DNA of 24,267 nt, from assembly GCA_900752115.1 (NCBI GenBank), contig CAADUC010000083.1, positions 1-24,267 of the forward strand, given 5' to 3'. The notes under the pieces were generated by a model. It made no database searches. It saw nothing but the letters and a program-made list of their open reading frames with translations, and was not told the origin of the DNA. Positions 13,015 through 21,626 of the stretch are shown piece after piece. A program made the position numbers and the translations under genes. The DNA comes from Clostridia bacterium (GTDB lineage: Bacteria > Bacillota > Clostridia > Oscillospirales > Acutalibacteraceae). The stretch's first letter is position 1. Each line of letters opens with the position of its first letter.

Positions 13015-15132
13015 TCAGTAACTGCCGGTTCGGGTGCTCAACTCCAGAAAATACTGACCGGGCCGGCAAATGCTGTGGTTCCCCATCTGAATGTCATGGC
13101 CTGTATACATCATATCACCCTTTGCCTGCGGAATCAAGAACAGTTCGTAAACTGATTCCACGCAGGGAAGCTGTTCCAGCTCCCGAACAAGCTGATGATA
13201 GGATACCGTCTCTCCGAAACCTCGATCGGCAGCGGAAAAATCCAGATGACGGTTCAAAACCGCCTCAATCTCCTGCCTTGCATTGCTGTAATAGCTCTTC
13301 ACATAGATGGTGGCATTCACATTGACCCGGACATACCGCGGCTGCAAAAGATGGATGCGGACCGAAAGCAGGCGGTGCGCCTCCAGCCAGCGGCGAATCT
13401 GCTGCAGATAGACGGCGGAAAGCTGTGGGTTCGGCGTTTCCGAACGAGGTTTGACGGCGATGCTTACGCTGTTTGCCTCTTCGTCCACAACTGCCTTCAC
13501 TTTATGAATGCAAAGTCCGGGCGTCCGGCGAACAATGTCCTCATAGTCCTGCGCGGTAACGGCCGTAGTCGGCCGGCGCATGGCGGCGGCAAAGCGCAGC
13601 CGTACCTCCTCGAGCGATTCATACGTTTCTCCGCCGCGCCCCGCTGCCGGATTCCAAAAGCGGGTTCCCTCCGGCAGACCGTCCCGCAGGACCGGTTCCA
13701 ATCCGTTTTGCTCGCGGATGTTTCCGTTTCTTCCCGCAGTTACGGCGCAGGAGCAGAGGAACAAACGGCATCCATTTCCCAACCCAGGCTGCGTGATACG
13801 CAGCTCTCCCGGCGCGGAAAGCACCTCATAGCAAAGCTGATCCGGATCCGTCTCTCCGGGTCGTACCAGGCGGTACATGATTTCTCCCTGGCGATCCGTA
13901 AGCTCGGCCAAAAGCGAGAAGGAATCGGGAATAATGTGCTCGAGCAACTCAACCGGCACCATCTGATCCTCGTATCCGTAGACAGGGCCAAGTGAACGAT
14001 GATACGTCGTTTCCTCGTCCCAGCAAACAACCAGCACGGCGTCCGGGACATCCTGCGCGGGTGCAAAACCGAAGCGCTCCCGATCGAAGCGCAGGGTAAC
14101 GGTACCGTCTCCGGCATTTTCCATCGTATAGAAACGTCCGCGGCGTTTCCGCGTATTGCGCGGCTGGTAAGCATACATGGGCCCGTCCGGTTCCTCGCGG
14201 CAGCAGACGAAGAAATTCCCATAAACGGTCATGGCGCTGCGCACCACAACCTCCTCCCCGCCGGGGAAGGAAAAGCAGGCGGAGCGCGTCTCCTGCTGGA
14301 CAAGCTCGAGCAGGTTCCCGGTAAGGGAGTGAATCCGCGGAGGAATATCATACTCCGCCCGGGTCAGCACACAGCGAATGGCAAAAGCAGGCTGCGGCAG
14401 CTCCTCAAACGGAACAAGAGGTTCAGACGGGAACGTCAGCCGAATCGCGCCGCTCCAGAGGAATCCATCCGTCTCGTCCTCCGCTTCAAGCTCCGTCCAG
14501 CCGTCTGCCGTGTAGCACTCCCACCGCAAACTCGAAAAGCTCACCGGGTAACGCGGATCGGCAGGGTTTCGTCCCGCCGTTTTGGCCAGCTGCACCCAGA
14601 AGACGCTCGAGGTACCCGGCTCCGGTCTGCCGCTGAGCGCACAGTACAGCTGCATCCCTGCCTCGGGCTGCAAACCGAACACTGCGGTATCCACCGGAAT
14701 GGCGCGGCCCAGCAGATAGGTAATGTCGCGGTATCCTCCGCCGGGAAGCGCGGTATACACCGCGCCGATTCCCCATGGCCACACTGTCACCGGCTTTTCC
14801 GTCTCAAAACAGAGAGAACCCACCCGGCATTTCCAATGCGCCGGAAGCACAATGGGCTCCTTCGCACTGCATGCGGCAAAAACGCGGGCCGGTCTGTCCT
14901 GCGCCGCCTCAAACCCCAGCAGGCGCAGCAAATTGCGGCGAATGGGATCGGTGATCTCATTGATGGCCGCCTGCTGCAGCAGAGAAAACGCCGAGAGATT
15001 CTGCACCACCGTGATGCCGGGATCCGAGTTGTTATAATTGGTCCACTCGTCCGAATAGAGGGGAATCTGGGAAATCGCCTCCGCCAGAATATCCTCGTAG
15101 CTCTTATCGTCCAGATTGATGCTGTTCAGCAT
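13015..15132 (-). CDS. Baseplate J-family protein (first of two; 705 aa)
   Basis: This is a putative baseplate assembly protein of the J/Afp11-12 family. I chose ATG 15132 (MLNSINLDDKSYEDILAEA) because GGAGGA lies just before it; the open frame continues upstream only through a structured non-coding gap. The N-terminus (SDEWTNYNNSDPGITVVQNL, then RRNLLRLLGF) is the characteristic opening of these proteins. The C-terminal third holds the J-like core: EEVRLRFAAAMRRPTTAVTAQDYEDIVRRTPG, written here as two blocks EEVRLRFAAAMRRP and TTAVTAQDYEDIVRR, followed by a repeat of beta-alpha units. J proteins form the wedge ring that contacts sheath and fibres. It follows a larger J paralogue after a 161-bp gap and precedes the gpI-like gene. 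Confidence 0.88.
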   Translation of the reverse strand: MLNSINLDDKSYEDILAEAISQIPLYSDEWTNYNNSDPGITVVQNLSAFSLLQQAAINEITDPIRRNLLRLLGFEAAQDRPARVFAACSAKEPIVLPAHWKCRVGSLCFETEKPVTVWPWGIGAVYTALPGGGYRDITYLLGRAIPVDTAVFGLQPEAGMQLYCALSGRPEPGTSSVFWVQLAKTAGRNPADPRYPVSFSSLRWECYTADGWTELEAEDETDGFLWSGAIRLTFPSEPLVPFEELPQPAFAIRCVLTRAEYDIPPRIHSLTGNLLELVQQETRSACFSFPGGEEVVVRSAMTVYGNFFVCCREEPDGPMYAYQPRNTRKRRGRFYTMENAGDGTVTLRFDRERFGFAPAQDVPDAVLVVCWDEETTYHRSLGPVYGYEDQMVPVELLEHIIPDSFSLLAELTDRQGEIMYRLVRPGETDPDQLCYEVLSAPGELRITQPGLGNGCRLFLCSCAVTAGRNGNIREQNGLEPVLRDGLPEGTRFWNPAAGRGGETYESLEEVRLRFAAAMRRPTTAVTAQDYEDIVRRTPGLCIHKVKAVVDEEANSVSIAVKPRSETPNPQLSAVYLQQIRRWLEAHRLLSVRIHLLQPRYVRVNVNATIYVKSYYSNARQEIEAVLNRHLDFSAADRGFGETVSYHQLVRELEQLPCVESVYELFLIPQAKGDMMYTGHDIQMGNHSICRPGQYFLELSTRTGSY

Positions 15133-15161
15133 TGCCGATTCCTCCGGTTCCCTCAGATTTT

Positions 15162-15279
15162 GGAGAGCCCCTCCCGCTGCGGCGGGAGCCTCTCCGGCTG
15201 CTGCGGCAAATCCCGCGCTGCGGGACCACCTGATTCTTAAAAGAGTCTGCGGCGTCCTGCCGGACACTGTCACGGCAGG
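15162..15279 (-). other. Structured gap with three stem-loops between the two J genes
   Basis: The 161-bp space 15133-15293 contains no convincing gene. It has three hairpins: GGAGAG-CCC-CTCCCGC-TGCG-GCGGGAG-C-CTCTCC (15162-15195), CCCGC-GCT-GCGGG (about 15211-15223) and CCTGCCG-GACACTGTCA-CGGCAGG (15256-15279). None is followed by a T run, so they are not simple terminators. They may be an RNA processing or stability element setting different levels of the two baseplate proteins, or a small palindromic repeat. Confidence 0.6.
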
Positions 15280-15293
15280 GCTTCACGCAAGCC

Positions 15294-18200
15294 TTAATCT
15301 ATCGTTCGAATAGTAATTGTGTGACGTCCGCTGACGCCGATCATAAACGGCGTGGGACGCATATCGCTCAGATTCCGCTCATGGACACCGCGGCGATCCG
15401 CATAGCGGGCAACCGCACAGAACCGGCGGACCACAAGGCCGCAATCCGCGGAATGAAGCATCCGGCTCAGCTGAGCTTCATCCGGCAGCACGCCAATCGC
15501 CCAGCCGCCGCCGCTGCCGCCGGAAAGGGGATCGAGATATTCCGCAATCCGCCTTCTAAGTTCCTCCTGCAGCTCAAACGCATGATCCGTATTCTTCGTG
15601 TCCGCCCAGACGTTCACGTCAATCTCCACGTACGAAGGTTCTCCGATCATCAGCTCGCGCAGAGTAGCCTCGCTCTTGCTCATCAGGTGGGTCCGCAGGC
15701 GTTCACGCAGATTCGCGAAGGAATGATCGTTGTCGGCATAATCCTGCGTCATCACGGCGATGCTGACGGCGTCAGGCTTGACCGCCCCATCAAAATCGCG
15801 GCCGACAACACAGCGAACCTTCCGAATAGAGGACGCAAAGGCCTGTACCTCCCGCAGAAAATCAAGCTCACTCACAAGACGGTTCTTCGAGCAAATCAGA
15901 TTCGCGCCGCGGGCACGGGCGCTCTCCACGCTTTCCAAATCACTTCCGGAGGAGGTCGGGAGCGGGTTGGACAACTGATTCACGTACAAAAGCTGGGAGA
16001 ATGGCTGGCTGATCGAGCCCGCCGAAAGGTTGCCTGCGCTGCCGTCGCAGCAGACCGCCTGAACCGTAAACGCCGGTCCCTGCTGAGCGGGCGGTATCAT
16101 GACGGAAACGCCGTCACCGAAGCGCAGAATGCTGTTCATGCGGTCGAGCGTGTAATGACGGTCGCCGGGAGAAGAATGATCAAAATTGTCCACTTCCGTC
16201 CAGCGCACAAAGAACTCTGTGATTTCTCCGAGAAAGTCAAACTCAGCCCGCACATCATCCGGGCGCTCCTCAAGCATGGCACGCATAGCGGGAGCGGAAA
16301 GCCGATCCTTCTCGCTCACAAAAACCTCTGCGGAAAGAATGTTGCGTGCAGAGAGAGAAAATTCCATATTGGGAACGGAGGCGGAGATATAAAAGACCTC
16401 CTCCGGCATGGTAATTTGGTTGCGGATTTCCATGGCATTGAGAAGAATCCGGCGGATCACAGGGTGATACCGCTCCGGATCGTTAAACCTTCCGCGCTCA
16501 TCCACAACGCGAATCCACCAGCGGCTTTTGCCCTCGATCTCCCTGCGGGCAAAACGGGTGGGTGGAATGAAAAGAACCGTTCCGGATTCCGAAAGATTCC
16601 TCGTATGATCCACCACATGCAGAGGCTCAAACCCCTCGCGCGTGGAATACTCAAAGCGCAGGGGAGCGTCCACAAAATTGGCGTTTTCCTTTACATCAAA
16701 CAAAAGACTGACCGGCGCTCCGTCCATCGGCCGGTCAAAACCAAGATAGAGCGCGTTGCCCGCAAAGGGCAGAACGGAAAAGGCGTCAAAGGGTTCTCCC
16801 GCACGCAGGAAAGGCGTCAGATCGGCAAACTCTGTGCCGCAGAGACGCCGCAGGCGCTGCGGCCGCTTCCAGTCGTCGAAATAGGAATACGACAGGCGCA
16901 GATCCTCCAAATACGGCATTGTGTGCACGCAGGGCTGCAAATAGCAATCATCCGCCCTGGTAATTCGCAGGCGAAGGGAACGTCCTTCATACCCGCCCAC
17001 CACAAGAGGCTTCCAGTCAACCGGACAGCGAAAACGGATGGTATAATTTCCCGTATGCGATCCGTCAAACAGGGTTGACCAATCATCCTCACACACAAGC
17101 TTCCGCCAGCCAATTCCGTTGAAATACTCTACGGCAATCTGCTGGGGAGATGTTCTGGCCGCCTGATACTGGATCGTACGCGGCTTTCTCTTGATGATCC
17201 GCAGCTCTTCCTTTTCCTGCGCCTGTGAGAGCGTCACAAGCCTCTCCCGGGTATCCAGGCGGAACGTGAGCTGCACCATAGAATCCCGCTGGCTGAACAC
17301 ACTGTCCCCGCCGATATAGCACTCGTTAAACAGGGACGCCGTGTCGCCGAACGGCAGAAAGCCTTCCGCGGCGAGCTCGTTGCTGCCGTCGTAAATCAAA
17401 TCGGGAACGAGATCCCCGCAGCTGGAGGAAACACTCAGCTCTCCAAGGGTGATCGTCTCCGTGATGGGCTGCAGGGCTTCCACACAGATGACGGTACAAA
17501 CTTCCCGCTCCCGGTTCCCCGAAGAAGAGCCCGAGGGCCGCACGTCACGACGGAGCAGGAGCGCACCGTCCACAGCGCCGACATGCGAGAAGGGATAAAA
17601 CACGCCGTCCACCTGATAGCTCCAGCGGAAGCGTTCGGGATCGGCAAAACGCTCCGCCAGACTTTCTCCGTCGGGCGTACGAAGCCGAATACAAAGATCC
17701 ACGTTTTCCTGTACACGGAAGAGCGTATCGTGCGTCAGCACAAGCGCCCATCTCTGCACGCCTTCTCCGCTGAAATCGAACAGCGAAATCTCGGCCGGTA
17801 CAAGCGGTTCAGCGGCTTCCAGTTCCTCTGCCAACTCTTCCGGAAGCTCCGTCCGCGCCGCAGTTTCCTCCTGCGTCAGGTTCTGCCGCGCACGGCATCC
17901 CAAGGCCGGAATCAGCTTGCCGAACGCGCCGGACACGGAAAACACATCGGTCAGGCGGGAATTGGTGACATACACGTCCGAAACAGTCTCAAAGAGAATC
18001 TGACGGGCGTCTTCCCGGTTTTCCTGCCCAATCAGTTTCGTACCGGCCGGTACATAAACGCCGGGAATGCTTCCCTGAATGAGATCCATCACCACGACGC
18101 CGGAGGCCGGATAGGCCGGACGCAGCGACAGGTTAAGCATATTGACAAACTCCGTGTGGTACTTCTCCATCACGAGATTCATTTTCCGGATATTATCACT

Positions 18201-18359
18201 CATCTGATTGGCGAAAATCAACCCGACAACCGATCCAACATCGGGATTTGATTCGGAAAATGCCCACTCCGGGGTATAGGAGGCGGCCAGCCGCCTGATC
18301 TCACCGCGCAGCTCCTGGACGCCGCGGGGATCGAGCAGACTTTCACTGTTGCGTTTCAT
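15294..18359 (-). CDS. Baseplate J-family protein, large (1021 aa, Afp12-like)
   Basis: This is the largest protein of the operon and a putative baseplate assembly protein. The N-terminal block (LRGEIRRLAASYTPEW, then SNPDVGSVVGLIFANQMSDN and NMLNLSLRPAYPASG) is typical of the long J/Afp12-type group. The middle 600 residues are beta-rich and probably form the outward arms. The J-like core is at about residues 790-1000 (SVESARARGANLICSKNRLV, DFLREVQAFASSIRKVRCVV, EIDVNVWADTKNTDHAFELQ). Start ATG 18359 overlaps the gp25-like gene by 17 bp and has GGAGGA upstream. Two J-type proteins of unequal size, as here, are usual in Afp/PVC-like systems, where they make the inner and outer wedge. Confidence 0.87.
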   Translation of the reverse strand: MKRNSESLLDPRGVQELRGEIRRLAASYTPEWAFSESNPDVGSVVGLIFANQMSDNIRKMNLVMEKYHTEFVNMLNLSLRPAYPASGVVVMDLIQGSIPGVYVPAGTKLIGQENREDARQILFETVSDVYVTNSRLTDVFSVSGAFGKLIPALGCRARQNLTQEETAARTELPEELAEELEAAEPLVPAEISLFDFSGEGVQRWALVLTHDTLFRVQENVDLCIRLRTPDGESLAERFADPERFRWSYQVDGVFYPFSHVGAVDGALLLRRDVRPSGSSSGNREREVCTVICVEALQPITETITLGELSVSSSCGDLVPDLIYDGSNELAAEGFLPFGDTASLFNECYIGGDSVFSQRDSMVQLTFRLDTRERLVTLSQAQEKEELRIIKRKPRTIQYQAARTSPQQIAVEYFNGIGWRKLVCEDDWSTLFDGSHTGNYTIRFRCPVDWKPLVVGGYEGRSLRLRITRADDCYLQPCVHTMPYLEDLRLSYSYFDDWKRPQRLRRLCGTEFADLTPFLRAGEPFDAFSVLPFAGNALYLGFDRPMDGAPVSLLFDVKENANFVDAPLRFEYSTREGFEPLHVVDHTRNLSESGTVLFIPPTRFARREIEGKSRWWIRVVDERGRFNDPERYHPVIRRILLNAMEIRNQITMPEEVFYISASVPNMEFSLSARNILSAEVFVSEKDRLSAPAMRAMLEERPDDVRAEFDFLGEITEFFVRWTEVDNFDHSSPGDRHYTLDRMNSILRFGDGVSVMIPPAQQGPAFTVQAVCCDGSAGNLSAGSISQPFSQLLYVNQLSNPLPTSSGSDLESVESARARGANLICSKNRLVSELDFLREVQAFASSIRKVRCVVGRDFDGAVKPDAVSIAVMTQDYADNDHSFANLRERLRTHLMSKSEATLRELMIGEPSYVEIDVNVWADTKNTDHAFELQEELRRRIAEYLDPLSGGSGGGWAIGVLPDEAQLSRMLHSADCGLVVRRFCAVARYADRRGVHERNLSDMRPTPFMIGVSGRHTITIRTID

Positions 18360-18771
18360 CGGCTTCGTCCTCCATTCTTCCGGCGTTCAGATAAAACGGA
18401 AACACCAGGTTATCCTGTGTATTGGTTTCCGCCACATGATACTGGATATTGACAAACAGGCAGCCGTCCCTCACCTCGGGATCAATGTCAATGTCAACGT
18501 CGCTGATACGAGGCTCCTGCTCAACCAGAACGCTGCGCAGGCTGTTTGCCAGCACATTCAGCATGGTGACGGAGGTATCCATAAAAGTAAAGCTCATCAG
18601 ATTGCTGCCAAATCCCGGCAGGAGCCACCGCTCCCCTTGCTGCGTCATCAGGATCAGGTAAACGGACTCCTTGACGCTCTGGGCCCCGGAGGACGTCAGA
18701 AACCGTCCTGTCCCCGGATCCACACTGGGCGGAAATTTGAATCCGGTCCCCAAAAACATTTGATTTTCCAT
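18343..18771 (-). CDS. gp25/GPW-like baseplate wedge protein
   Basis: This is a 142-residue protein of the gp25/GpW/Afp9 family, a baseplate component that nucleates sheath assembly. It shows the expected N-terminal layout: FLGTGFKFPPSVDPGTGRF, VKESVYLILMTQQGERWLLP with the conserved GER-x(1-3)-P-x-FG element (GERWLLPGFGSNL), then an EPRISDVDIDIDP strand. AAAGGAGCG precedes ATG 18771. It lies 20 bp after the spike gene and overlaps the large J gene, the W-J order of phage P2 and its relatives. Confidence 0.92.
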   Translation of the reverse strand: MENQMFLGTGFKFPPSVDPGTGRFLTSSGAQSVKESVYLILMTQQGERWLLPGFGSNLMSFTFMDTSVTMLNVLANSLRSVLVEQEPRISDVDIDIDPEVRDGCLFVNIQYHVAETNTQDNLVFPFYLNAGRMEDEADETQQ

Positions 18772-18791
18772 GAGGACGCTCCTTTCGTTTC

Positions 18792-19604
18792 TCAGCCGAT
18801 TTTAATCGGGCTGCCCGAGATATTCACCATGCCGTTGCTCTGTGCCTTGTACATGGAGGAAGCCGACTGGTTAATCTGCGCTCCCTCGAGCTTCAGCGTG
18901 CCGTCTGTTTTGACCGTCGCGCTTTTGCTGGCCTTGACGGTAAACTCGTTCGCCTCGATCTGCACTGCACCGGTATCGCCGCTGAGGATCACCTTCACGT
19001 TATCGCCGACCTGGATCGTGAGCTTCTTCTTGGCTTTGATGGTCATTTGGCCGTCCTCGGTGGAAAGCTCGATCATGTTTTCTTTCTTTTTATCGTTCAC
19101 TCGGATGATCTTATTTTCGTTATCAAGCAGAATTTGATGGCTCTGCCCCGCCGTTTCCACGGTAATTTTATCTTTTTCGCCGTCGCCTTCCTTGTTATCT
19201 TCAAAGATGACGGCGCTTCCATTCCTCGTCATAATGCGCTTATACTGGTTATGCTCATCGACCGTCTTGCTCAAAAGCTTGGAATTATCCATGGGAAGGC
19301 AGCCGATAATGTACGGCTTTTCAATGTTGCCGCCCTCAAATGCCAAAAGGACCTGGTCGCCGACCTCGGGCAGGAAATAATGACCCCACCCTTTCCCGCT
19401 GCCCGGAAGCGCCTGGCGCGCCCACTGCAGCTCATTTGCCTTGTTGTCGCGCGTAGGAATCGTCACACACACGCGGCCGGGCATGTCTTTGTCATAGTTC
19501 TTGGCGACAATCCCGACGACGACGCCGTTGATTCTCGTGTCGCCCGTCTCTGTCTTGGTCGCCTGTCTGTCGGAGATCTCTCCAATCATATCGTAAAAGC
19601 TCAC
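18792..19604 (-). CDS. gpV/VgrG-type spike protein (OB fold plus needle)
   Basis: This 270-residue protein is the central spike. Residues 22-105 look like the gp5/VgrG OB fold (VVVGIVAKNYDKDMPGRVCV, LPEVGDQVLLAFEGGNIEKP). From about residue 160 the sequence becomes a run of short alternating strands with charged and glycine residues (IELSTEDGQMTIKAKKKLTI, GAVQIEANEFTVKASKSATV) ending MVNISGSPIKIG, as in the triple-stranded needle of phage spikes. The start is GTG 19604, overlapping the gpD-like stop as GTGA, with GGAGG upstream. It would pierce the target envelope on firing. No separate PAAR tip gene is seen next to it. Confidence 0.87.
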   Translation of the reverse strand: MSFYDMIGEISDRQATKTETGDTRINGVVVGIVAKNYDKDMPGRVCVTIPTRDNKANELQWARQALPGSGKGWGHYFLPEVGDQVLLAFEGGNIEKPYIIGCLPMDNSKLLSKTVDEHNQYKRIMTRNGSAVIFEDNKEGDGEKDKITVETAGQSHQILLDNENKIIRVNDKKKENMIELSTEDGQMTIKAKKKLTIQVGDNVKVILSGDTGAVQIEANEFTVKASKSATVKTDGTLKLEGAQINQSASSMYKAQSNGMVNISGSPIKIG

Positions 19605-20791
19605 TTCTGCACCTCCGCCGCCTTCGCGATCAGCCTGGTCTGGTATCCGCTGTCCTGACGGAAGTCATGTACCACGCTTGTCACATAAAACGTATTATCC
19701 ACCGGAACACCCAGTCCCGCTATTTTGATAAAACGGCCGGGCGCAAGATCCGGAATACCGGGACAGGTACACTCAAGCGAACCGAGGCGGTAAGAAACCT
19801 CCTCCGCAAGATACGCCGCCCTTGCGTCAGCCTGCTCCTGCGTCGTCACCGTCGGGTCAATGTAAACCTTCGAGCTGCCCGATACCAGTCCCTTGGCCCG
19901 CGAACCGGTGGAAAGATTGTTCGAAAGTTTCTTTTTGGAAGAAATCACCTTTCCGGTTCCGGGATTCATCGCGCGAACCTCGACCGTCCCTACCAGTCCT
20001 GTAATATCGTAACCAATCTCAAACTGCACAAGACCGGAACCGACGCCAAGCTCCATAAGAATGGAGGCATCGCTCTTGGCCTTGCGGAAATGCACCACGC
20101 CCCGGTCAACGAAAAACTCATAATTGAATTTCTTCGCCGCCTTGACAATGAATTCGTAGTCGCTCTCCTCGACCATTTCAATGGTTTCCGCGCTCGCCTT
20201 GTTTCCCCCGCCCACCTGTTTGTCCGGCGTGTCGGATATGCTCAGGCCGGTAATGGCGTTCGCACTCCGCAGCTTCTCGTAGGAAGTACGTTTGAGGATC
20301 TCGGACACCGCTTCGCCGTAGGATTTCGCTGTCAGCTGTGTCGCATAGCGGCTGGCCATCATAATTCCCTTCACGTCCATGCCCGTTACCTCAATGTACG
20401 GCAGGTCCGACGGATCAAAGCCAAAGCTCACACGGGAAATGAAGCCGACAAAAACAGTCTCCAGCTTTCCCAAATAGCCAAGTCCCAGCACGAAGGAAGC
20501 GCCGAGCATGACGCTCTGCTTGATGGAATCATAGGTGAATTTTCCCGTCTGCTTGTCGAAGACATTGTACAGGCGCAGCCGCGCGACAGACGCCTCAAAT
20601 CCGCACGTCGCCTCGACATTGATATCCGTGACAATGATGGAGCTGTCGTTGAACGGCTTGCCGTTAAATTCCACCCAGGCTTCCGGCTGTGAAAAGCCCT
20701 GATATTTACTTACAAGGTTTTTGTACGTCAGGCTTGCCGACGCACCGGCAAGTCCCCCCGTCAAACCGACGGAGGATATTCCCAGCGCCAT
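19601..20791 (-). CDS. gpD/VgrG N-terminal-like hub protein
   Basis: This 396-residue protein is of the phage late control D / VgrG-Pvc8 hub family, the ring that holds the spike under the tube. The start is ATG 20791 (MALGISSVGLTGG), 6 nt after GGGAGGA; a TTG six codons upstream is less likely. It has the domain layout of the family: FNDSSIIVTDINVEATCGFE, a LGYLGKLETVFVGFISRVSF strand pair, VTGMDVKGIMMASRYATQ, TIEMVEESDYEFIVKAAKKF (the typical 'sdyeFi..lA...g' helix), and a C-terminal PGRFIKIAGLGVPVDNTFYV. Hub and spike are two separate genes here, as in phages P2 and PBSX, and not one fused VgrG as in Afp8/Pvc8 or T6SS. The stop overlaps the spike start. Confidence 0.87.
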   Translation of the reverse strand: MALGISSVGLTGGLAGASASLTYKNLVSKYQGFSQPEAWVEFNGKPFNDSSIIVTDINVEATCGFEASVARLRLYNVFDKQTGKFTYDSIKQSVMLGASFVLGLGYLGKLETVFVGFISRVSFGFDPSDLPYIEVTGMDVKGIMMASRYATQLTAKSYGEAVSEILKRTSYEKLRSANAITGLSISDTPDKQVGGGNKASAETIEMVEESDYEFIVKAAKKFNYEFFVDRGVVHFRKAKSDASILMELGVGSGLVQFEIGYDITGLVGTVEVRAMNPGTGKVISSKKKLSNNLSTGSRAKGLVSGSSKVYIDPTVTTQEQADARAAYLAEEVSYRLGSLECTCPGIPDLAPGRFIKIAGLGVPVDNTFYVTSVVHDFRQDSGYQTRLIAKAAEVQK

Positions 20792-20819
20792 CCGGATTCC
20801 TCCCTTCAAGCTTCCTGCT

Positions 20820-21611
20820 TCAGATGCTGATATTTACAAGATTGGTAACCATCTCCCCGGCGGATTTTCCGCCTGCGACAGCCTGACCCGTAGCCGAAAA
20901 GCACTTTTCAAACGCCTGATCCCACACATCGCCGTCCTTATCATTTTCCAAACGCTGAGAAATGTTGATCGTTACTTCACTGCGAACCGGACGGCCGCTG
21001 ATGGAAAACATCGTATAGACGGCCCGCGCCTCTGTCACCTCGCCGGAAAAACTCGTGTCTGCCCATTGGAACGTAACATTGCGCGTCGTTTCGCTCATGA
21101 GCATCCCAATAAAAGCGTTTGTCACAGTACGCACGGAATATACCTTGGTGTTGACGCCCTTGTTGACCGCGAGCTGTGCTACATCCTGCGTGGAAACCTT
21201 GAACTTCTCCAGCATAAAACAGTCTTTTACATTCATCTGATCAAAGATCAGGCGAACCGACATCGTGATGGAAGGCGGCTTTGTATTCTGCGCCGGAATG
21301 CTTGGATCAAGATTTTGCTGCAAATACTGGAACGGAATAGGCTGTGCGCCGGCGCGGAAGGAAATCGAGGAAGGATTATACTGCACAGAAAGCTGATAGT
21401 TGGTCAGGCTGCCGGCCCCCGACGCCAACGAGGCTGCGCCTCCCGTCAGGGCAAGACCGGCGCCGGCTTTGACAGCCTTGTCCCCACCCGCTCCCGGCAC
21501 AGAAGAGGAGGCGGCAGAGTTCTGCTGCCTGACGAGTAGAATTGCTTTTTTCGTGCTGCCTGTCAGATTGGTAGCCAAACTGCTGGCTAAAGAGCCTGCA
21601 GAGATCGCCAT
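20820..21611 (-). CDS. CIS tube-type / tube initiator protein (second copy)
   Basis: This 263-residue protein belongs by pattern to the contractile-injection tube / gp53-LysM-type (Afp7-like) group that sits between inner tube and hub. Marks are YQLSVQYNPSSISFRAGAQP, MSVRLIFDQMNVKDCF, TRNVTFQWADTSFSGEVTEA and RAVYTMFSISGRPVRSEVTI. No LysM repeat is clear. A Ser/Ala/Gly-rich stretch covers about residues 30-70. It is a clear paralogue of the next upstream gene, sharing the S-V-Q-Y/F-NPSS strand, the T-R-N-V/I-T-F block, the Y-T-M-F-S-I/V-x-GRP block and the ATNLINI-like C-terminus. AAGGAGGGGG precedes ATG 21611; the neighbour ends 15 bp upstream. Confidence 0.78.
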   Translation of the reverse strand: MAISAGSLASSLATNLTGSTKKAILLVRQQNSAASSSVPGAGGDKAVKAGAGLALTGGAASLASGAGSLTNYQLSVQYNPSSISFRAGAQPIPFQYLQQNLDPSIPAQNTKPPSITMSVRLIFDQMNVKDCFMLEKFKVSTQDVAQLAVNKGVNTKVYSVRTVTNAFIGMLMSETTRNVTFQWADTSFSGEVTEARAVYTMFSISGRPVRSEVTINISQRLENDKDGDVWDQAFEKCFSATGQAVAGGKSAGEMVTNLVNISI

Positions 21612-21626
21612 TGTCCCCCTCCTTCC

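Noticed and set aside
15104..15286. A 60-codon minus-strand frame in the gap between the J genes
   Set aside because: It is Arg/Ser/Gly-rich, covers three stem-loops, and lacks a ribosome site; better explained as non-coding structure.
13999..17078. Long plus-strand frames (about 413 and 585 codons) opposite the two J genes
   Set aside because: Their sequences show no domain pattern, are Arg/His/Ala-rich, and lie fully antisense to well-supported baseplate genes with good ribosome sites.
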